This document shows positions 6,533-10,458 of a stretch of DNA of 10,458 nucleotides, one piece after another. A model generated the notes under the pieces. That model saw nothing but the letters and a program-made list of their open reading frames with translations. It was not told where the DNA came from and searched no databases. The DNA is from Larix sibirica (Eukaryota > Streptophyta > Pinopsida > Pinales > Pinaceae), in NCBI GenBank assembly GCA_004151065.3, contig NWUY0300103192.1, positions 1 to 10,458 of the forward strand, given 5' to 3'. Positions within the stretch are counted from its first letter, which is position 1. Every line of letters begins with the position of its first letter. The position numbers and the translations under genes are program-made.

Positions 6533-9170
6533 ATTTGTGACGCTGATCCCTAAGGTTTCAAATGCTTCATCCTTTCAGGATTTTCGGTCGATTTCTTTGT
6601 AACCTGGTATAAAAGGTTATCTCCAAGGTTATTGCTCGTAGGATCAAACCGGTTCTCTCCAGGGGTCTTTCCGCATGGAACAATATGGTTTTTTGGATGG
6701 CAGGCAGATTCTTGATGCGGTGGGGGTGGCCCAGGAGGCAATGCACAGTATAAAAACTAAGAATATTCAAGCATTGATTCTGCAACTTGATCTGTCCCGT
6801 GCTTATGATAATGTGAACTGGTCTTTTCTTCGATTGGCACTGGTCCAAATTGGTATTCCATGGGGAGCTATAAAATGGATTATGGCTTGCATCCTATCTG
6901 TAAAATTTTCTATATTGATCAATGGTTGTCCTTCTGCCTTTATATCTTGCTCGCGTGGGCTTCGTCAGGGATGTCCCCTGTCATCGCTCCTCTTTCTGAT
7001 TGTGATCAACGGTCTAAGCAGGATGATCCATAAGGCACAATCTAATCATTTGTTAACTGGGATTCAGGTATCTCCCCACATTTCTATTACACATCAATTT
7101 TTTGTAGATGATGTAATGTTCATTGGGCCTACTGATGCGGTTGAATGGGAGCATATGTGGGGGATCATCCATTTTTTTTGTAAATGCTCTGGTATGTGTA
7201 TTAATGATGGGAAATCTAAATTGTTAAAACATAATTTGGTGGGTGAGGGGTTACTGGAGATCACTGATCTTCTCCCGTTCACTGTTGCTGATATTAGTGA
7301 GGGTACCTATTACCTCGACTATTTTCTACAACCAAATGATTACAGGATTGTGGATTGGCAATGGTTGCTTAAAAAATTTGACAAACGTATATTCCATTGG
7401 CAGTGGCAGTGGCTATCTAGTGCTGGTCGGCTCACTCTTATGAAATCAGTTCTCCAAAATATGGGGGTGTATTGGTTCTCTTTATGCAGGATCCCAAAAA
7501 CAATTTTAACTGGCATTCGTAAAAAAATTCATCAATTCATATGGTTTGGTTATGGTAGACAGAAGATCCACCTTGTGGATTGGCACAAGTTGGCTCGGCC
7601 ATATGCCCAAGGTGGATGGGCAATAAAAAACATTTTCATCTTCTCCAGGGCATTGCTTGCCAAAAGCTTGTGGCGGGCTTTATCTGTGGATTGTACCTGG
7701 GGTAGTATTTTAAAAGACAAGCATTTTGGCAACCAATCGACTGTGCAATGGATTAGGTCTGGGGGGAAATCATTACGGGGTGTCTCTAACATTTGGGATG
7801 GTCTTCTCTCTGCTTTTCATGTTATGCCAGATTGGTTGGCTTGGCTCTCGGGCGATGGCAGACATATACTTATTGGGGAAGATCCATTGATAGGTGGTCC
7901 TATTGCATTTAATTTGTCTCCTCTATTGATCCTCCATCTCAGGAATCGAGGTTATTTCAATCTTTGCCATATTCTGGTGCGAAACAAGCTGGATGTATCT
8001 TTCAATTGCTAGCTGAATGATTCCCAACTTGGATGAGTGGGCTCATTGGTTGATGAATGGAACGAATATGTTCGGAGATTGAATCATGCAAATATTAAAA
8101 TTATTGACGAGGCGGACCGCCTTCTATGGATGTGGAATACGATTGACGATACTATCTCTGCTAAATTGGCTTACTCGGCAATATGTTCTTCGTTTCCAAA
8201 GTCTGGGTAGTGGTGGCATGTTTCGTGTTGGCATTGGAGTATTCCACCTAAGGTAAAGATCTTTATTTGGTTATTGCTGGAGGAAAATATCTTGATTTGG
8301 AGTAATCTTCAAAAAAGAGGCTTTTCGGGTCCAAACATTTGTTCACTTTGTCTACAGGTTGAAGAATCTATGGTTCACCTCTTTGTCTTTTTCCCATTTA
8401 CTGTGAAGGTGCGTCATTTTCTGGGTGATCCTTTCTCCCCTATAAATGTTGGCCGTGATTTCTCTATTCAACAATGGTTCCACTGTGTTTTTTTGTATAA
8501 CCAGAAGTTGGGAATGTTGGCCTGCTTGTTATCCTGGGAAATCTGGAAATCCTGAAATCGATTCATATTTGAGGATGGTGTAATCGAGGCTAGTCGTGTT
8601 GCATGTGCTATCCAAGCCACTTCAAATGATTTTGGTCTGTTTCATTCTGAGGAGCCTCGTCCTGCTGATCGTCTAACATGGCCTCCACGTCTCCTCAGGA
8701 CCGGTAACCGAGCTCAGTTTGATGGTACGGCCATTGTCTCATCTGGCATCTGTGGGGCTAGGGCATTCATTGAATGTACCAACGACGATCAAATAAAAAT
8801 TTGGTTCCAAGGCGGTGTGGGGACGAATACAAAAGGTGAACTTTTGGCCCTTTGGCTTGTATTATTATTCTTGACTAAGGCAAACATCATTCTGGAGCAG
8901 GCTGCTGGTGATTCATTATCTATTGTGAATTGGGCAAATTCGGTTGCAACTATCAATGCTTTGGCTTTGTCCTCTTGGTTGGCCCAAACAAAGATCCTTC
9001 TCTGCCAATGTCCATAGACTTCCATTTTTCACATTTTCCGGGAGCACAAAACTATGGCAGACTCTCTCTCTCGGCGTGGTCTAGTTGCGGATGCGGGCAA
9101 AATATTTTATGAGATCTTGGAGGGTTCTCAAATCCCTTCTCGGGGATTCTGGAACATATTTGATGCCTAA
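6531..9170 (+). pseudogene. LINE ORF2 remnant: reverse transcriptase, zf-RVT, RNase H
   Basis: In one main frame from 6678 to a TAA at 9168-9170 (about 830 codons), this reads as the C-terminal two thirds of a plant LINE ORF2, which makes cDNA at the nicked target. RT motif A is LDLSRAYDNVNW (Asp at 6789-6791), motif B is RGLRQGCPLSSLLF and motif C is FVDD at 7101-7112. RT-adjacent LINE motifs follow (YFLQPNDYR, GRLTLMKSVL, GGWAIKNIF, AKSLWR). The zf-RVT region has IPPKVKIFIWLL and CSLC at 8340-8351, then HLF, but a later Cys is Phe. RNase H has FDG (8718-8726), GEL (Glu 8838-8840), GDS (Asp 8910-8912) and MADSLS (Asp 9060-9062). Stops lie at 8010, 8034, 8208, 8553 and 9015. Upstream, two 2-bp indels (about 6597 and 6676) and a TAA at 6610 break the frame. 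It cannot encode a full product. Confidence 0.93.
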
Positions 9171-9470
9171 TTTTTGCAGGTTTATTGTGCGGCTATTAGT
9201 TTTTGTTTGGCTGGTCGTAGCTGGCTTGTGTTTCTTCTCGTTTTTTATCCTTGGCTTGCTTTGTTCATTTCTTGGGGGATTGGTATATCCTGGTCTTTCT
9301 TTTAGGTGTTGGGGGATTGTTTGTTCCTGTGGTTCATGGTCTCATTGGCTTGGTTGATGATGCGGTGGTTCTTTTTGGTGTATGTACTGATTGGATGTCT
9401 CTTTTGGTCCATTCTGGTTGTATAACTTCATACTTTTAACAAAAGTATTGTCTTTTTTATGTGAAAAAAA
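9171..9470 (+). other. LINE 3' UTR
   Basis: After the ORF2 stop the plus strand is rich in T and G for 300 bp, with phrases such as TTGTTTGGCTGG and TTGGGGGATTG. Several plus frames stay open here only because stop codons are rare in T/G-rich DNA. The last 147 bp are shared with the copy at 10016-10162. No AATAAA precedes the A7 tail. Confidence 0.85.
9430..9448 (+). other. LINE 3'-terminal stem-loop
   Basis: ATACTTTT (9430-9437), loop AAC, AAAAGTAT (9441-9448) is a perfect 8-bp stem, ending 15 bp before the A7 tail. The second copy keeps a 6-bp stem at the same place. In several LINE families a 3'-terminal hairpin is recognised by the element's own reverse transcriptase. That role here is inference. 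Confidence 0.6.
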
Positions 9471-10006
9471 GGAAATAACGCTGAAGTGATGTAATTAATA
9501 GAGAATTTGAAAAGTGGAAAATCATGAAATTTAAGGAAGTGCATGAAATGGGAAATGTGGAAAGTGTAAAAAATATATAAGTAATTAGTGTATCAAAAAA
9601 TGTAAATGTATTTATACAATAAAGTTGTTTTTGGAAAGTAGGTATGATTGAATGTACATGTAAAACAAAGAATTTTAAATGTGTTAAATGTGTCAAATGT
9701 AAGTAAATTGAACATCCATAATCAAATAACAAGAAATTAGGACATTGTGAGGCACCCATAAGCATATAACCATCTAAATTAGGACATTGTGAGTCATGTA
9801 TATGAGGTAAAGTTGCAAATTCTTATACTAAATTTTCTTCACTTTGATCTCCCTAGCCATTAGACACAAACCTCTATCACAAATCAAAATCTCAGAAACC
9901 AATAAGAGGGTGAATCCTTGAACATGGGTAACACTTTTTGGCCAAAAGTGATGGTGAAAATTCAATTTTTTACTCATTTATTAAATTGAAGCCCTCAAAA
10001 CTCATA
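9471..10006. other. AT-rich spacer between the two LINE 3' ends, no gene
   Basis: This is about 536 bp of A/T-rich sequence with frequent AAATGTG-type phrases (9650-9710), an isolated AATAAA at 9618-9623 and one direct repeat. A 102-codon minus-strand frame at 9457-9765 is dominated by F, T, L and H, starts inside the repeat and overlaps the LINE tail, so it is not a gene. The spacer should be old host or repeat DNA between two independent insertions. Confidence 0.6.
9734..9793. repeat. 18-bp direct repeat, 42-bp spacing
   Basis: AAATTAGGACATTGTGAG occurs at 9734-9751 and again, without mismatch, at 9776-9793. The flanks around the copies also resemble each other (CATAAGCATATAACC and CCATAATCAAATAAC), suggesting a partly decayed 42-bp tandem duplication. 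Confidence 0.75.
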
Positions 10007-10008
10007 NN
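10007..10008. other. Two undetermined bases
   Basis: The sequence reads NN here, 8 bp before the 5' end of the second LINE fragment. It may hide a small gap or a collapsed repeat junction, so the left flank of that fragment should be treated with care. Confidence 0.95.
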
Positions 10009-10015
10009 CTCTTTT

Positions 10016-10162
10016 TTCCTGTGTTTTATGGTCTCATTGGCTTGGATGATGCTGCGGAAGTTTTTTCTGGTGTATGTACTGATTGGATGTCTCTTTTGGT
10101 CCATTCTGGTTGTATAACTTCATACTTTCAATATAAGTATTGTCTTTTTCATGTGAAAAAAA
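10016..10162 (+). mobile_element. Second copy of the LINE 3' terminus (severely 5'-truncated)
   Basis: The 147 bp match 9324-9470 without gaps and with about a dozen mismatches by eye, including one long identical stretch from GGTGTATGTACTGATTGGAT through TAACTTCATACTTT. It ends in the same GTGAAAAAAA, after which the two sequences diverge. It carries no coding function. It is best explained as a separate, very short insertion of the same family. A duplication of the 3' end of the neighbouring element is less likely, because the unique spacer and the mismatches must then have arisen later. A candidate imperfect target duplication is CCCTCAAAACTCAT (left) against CTCCCAAAACTATT (right, from 10169). 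Confidence 0.85.
10122..10140 (+). other. Stem-loop in the second LINE 3' end
   Basis: ATACTT (10122-10127) and AAGTAT (10135-10140) pair over a 7-base loop. This is the counterpart of the 8-bp stem at 9430-9448. Three positions differ between the copies, all in the loop or the inner two pairs, so the outer six pairs are kept. Confidence 0.55.
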
Positions 10163-10458
10163 GAGAGTCTCCCAAAACTATTAATGGAGAGAGATCGCCA
10201 TTGACGAAATGTTCTCTAATCTGCAATATAGAACATATATCTCAACATAGTTGTTTGTGGTACTTCCTAGCCCCCATGAAAATCTAATCATCTCTTTTCC
10301 TCCAAGGTCGAAGAGAACCCCTCCTACACCTCTCACACCTAATATCAATTTTATTGTTAATAATTAGTTACTATATAAATTAAATATTTATGAAATTAAA
10401 GACATATTATGCTTATTTAATTATGTTCAATTTGATTAATTACACCGATAGGTGTTTA
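10163..10458. other. No recognisable feature
   Basis: This is the flank downstream of the second LINE tail. It has short open stretches only and becomes strongly A/T-rich towards the window edge. I see no repeat shared with the rest of the window, no RNA gene and no protein-like frame. Confidence 0.6.

Larger units (their letters stand above)
6531..9470 (+). mobile_element. 5'-truncated LINE (L1-type non-LTR retrotransposon)
   Basis: This is a plant L1-like LINE on the plus strand. It starts inside ORF2, at the reverse transcriptase motif TFVTLIPK, and runs through the RT core, the C-terminal zf-RVT region, RNase H, a T/G-rich 3' UTR, a terminal stem-loop and an A7 tail (9464-9470). ORF1 and the ORF2 endonuclease are absent. 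That is the usual outcome of incomplete target-primed reverse transcription, though later deletion could do the same. The 3' boundary is firm: a second copy of the family at 10016-10162 diverges just after the A7 tail. No target-site duplication was found, because the bases after the A7 tail (GGAAATAACGCTGAAG) have no match near 6440-6530. The 5' limit is therefore uncertain by about 50 bp. Confidence 0.93.

Noticed and set aside
6550-6848. Minus-strand frames opposite the reverse transcriptase
   Set aside because: They are antisense shadows of ORF2. The plus frame has named RT motifs in the right order.
9085-9439. Plus frames that look like hydrophobic or membrane proteins
   Set aside because: The T/G-rich 3' UTR translates to F, L, V, G and W and seldom has stops. 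No start or family motif supports a gene.
6531-9470. Integrated pararetrovirus or LTR element instead of a LINE
   Set aside because: There is no protease, integrase or LTR. The RT motifs, the zf-RVT and RNase H order, the 5' truncation and the A tail are those of a plant LINE.
9457-9765. 102-codon minus-strand frame
   Set aside because: It is low complexity (F, T, L, H), begins within AT-rich repeat DNA and overlaps the LINE poly(A) end.

Overview
This looks like nuclear DNA from a plant, probably a seed plant with a large, repeat-rich genome. Three things point to this: a plant-type LINE (L1 clade) carrying an RNase H domain, a very AT-rich and gene-poor background, and layered decayed repeats. 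I found no intact host gene, rRNA, tRNA or CRISPR array. There is nothing bacterial in the layout, and no ribosome binding sites or operons. The species cannot be named from this window, and two undetermined bases (10007-10008) mark an assembly blemish.

Left part (1-3140). A TA run and a degenerate GTGTCC-rich tract are followed by a 202-206 bp tandem duplication (575-980). Minus-strand stretches between 1045 and 2243 look like decayed coding sequence, including an acidic, internally repeated protein remnant. From 2244 to about 3140 there are only short open frames that I do not recognise.

Middle (3100-5270). An array of three degenerate repeat units of up to about 500 bp lies at 3173-4295. 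It contains a 33-bp hairpin module in five copies and a GC-rich 28-bp sub-repeat. It is followed by about 700 bp of AT-rich DNA with no gene.

Centre (5271-6478, minus strand). A broken coding region ends in a coiled-coil-like segment. Upstream of it on the same strand is what looks like the C-terminal tail of an RNase H domain, damaged by a 37-bp tandem duplication.

Right part (6531-10162, plus strand). The main element is a 5'-truncated LINE: the ORF2 reverse transcriptase (finger/palm, motif C as FVDD), a C-terminal CCHC-like zf-RVT region and an RNase H domain with its acidic residues in place. A T/G-rich 3' UTR ends in a stem-loop and an A7 tail. ORF2 stays in one frame for about 2.5 kb but is broken by stops and small paired indels. 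A second copy of only the last 147 bp of the same LINE family lies at 10016-10162, so the family's 3' terminus can be read directly.

The annotation is thus one recognisable retrotransposon plus old remnants. I found no convincing new biological system. The most informative leftovers are the shared LINE 3' stem-loop, the hairpin-bearing repeat array, and the unrecognised minus-strand coding remnants.
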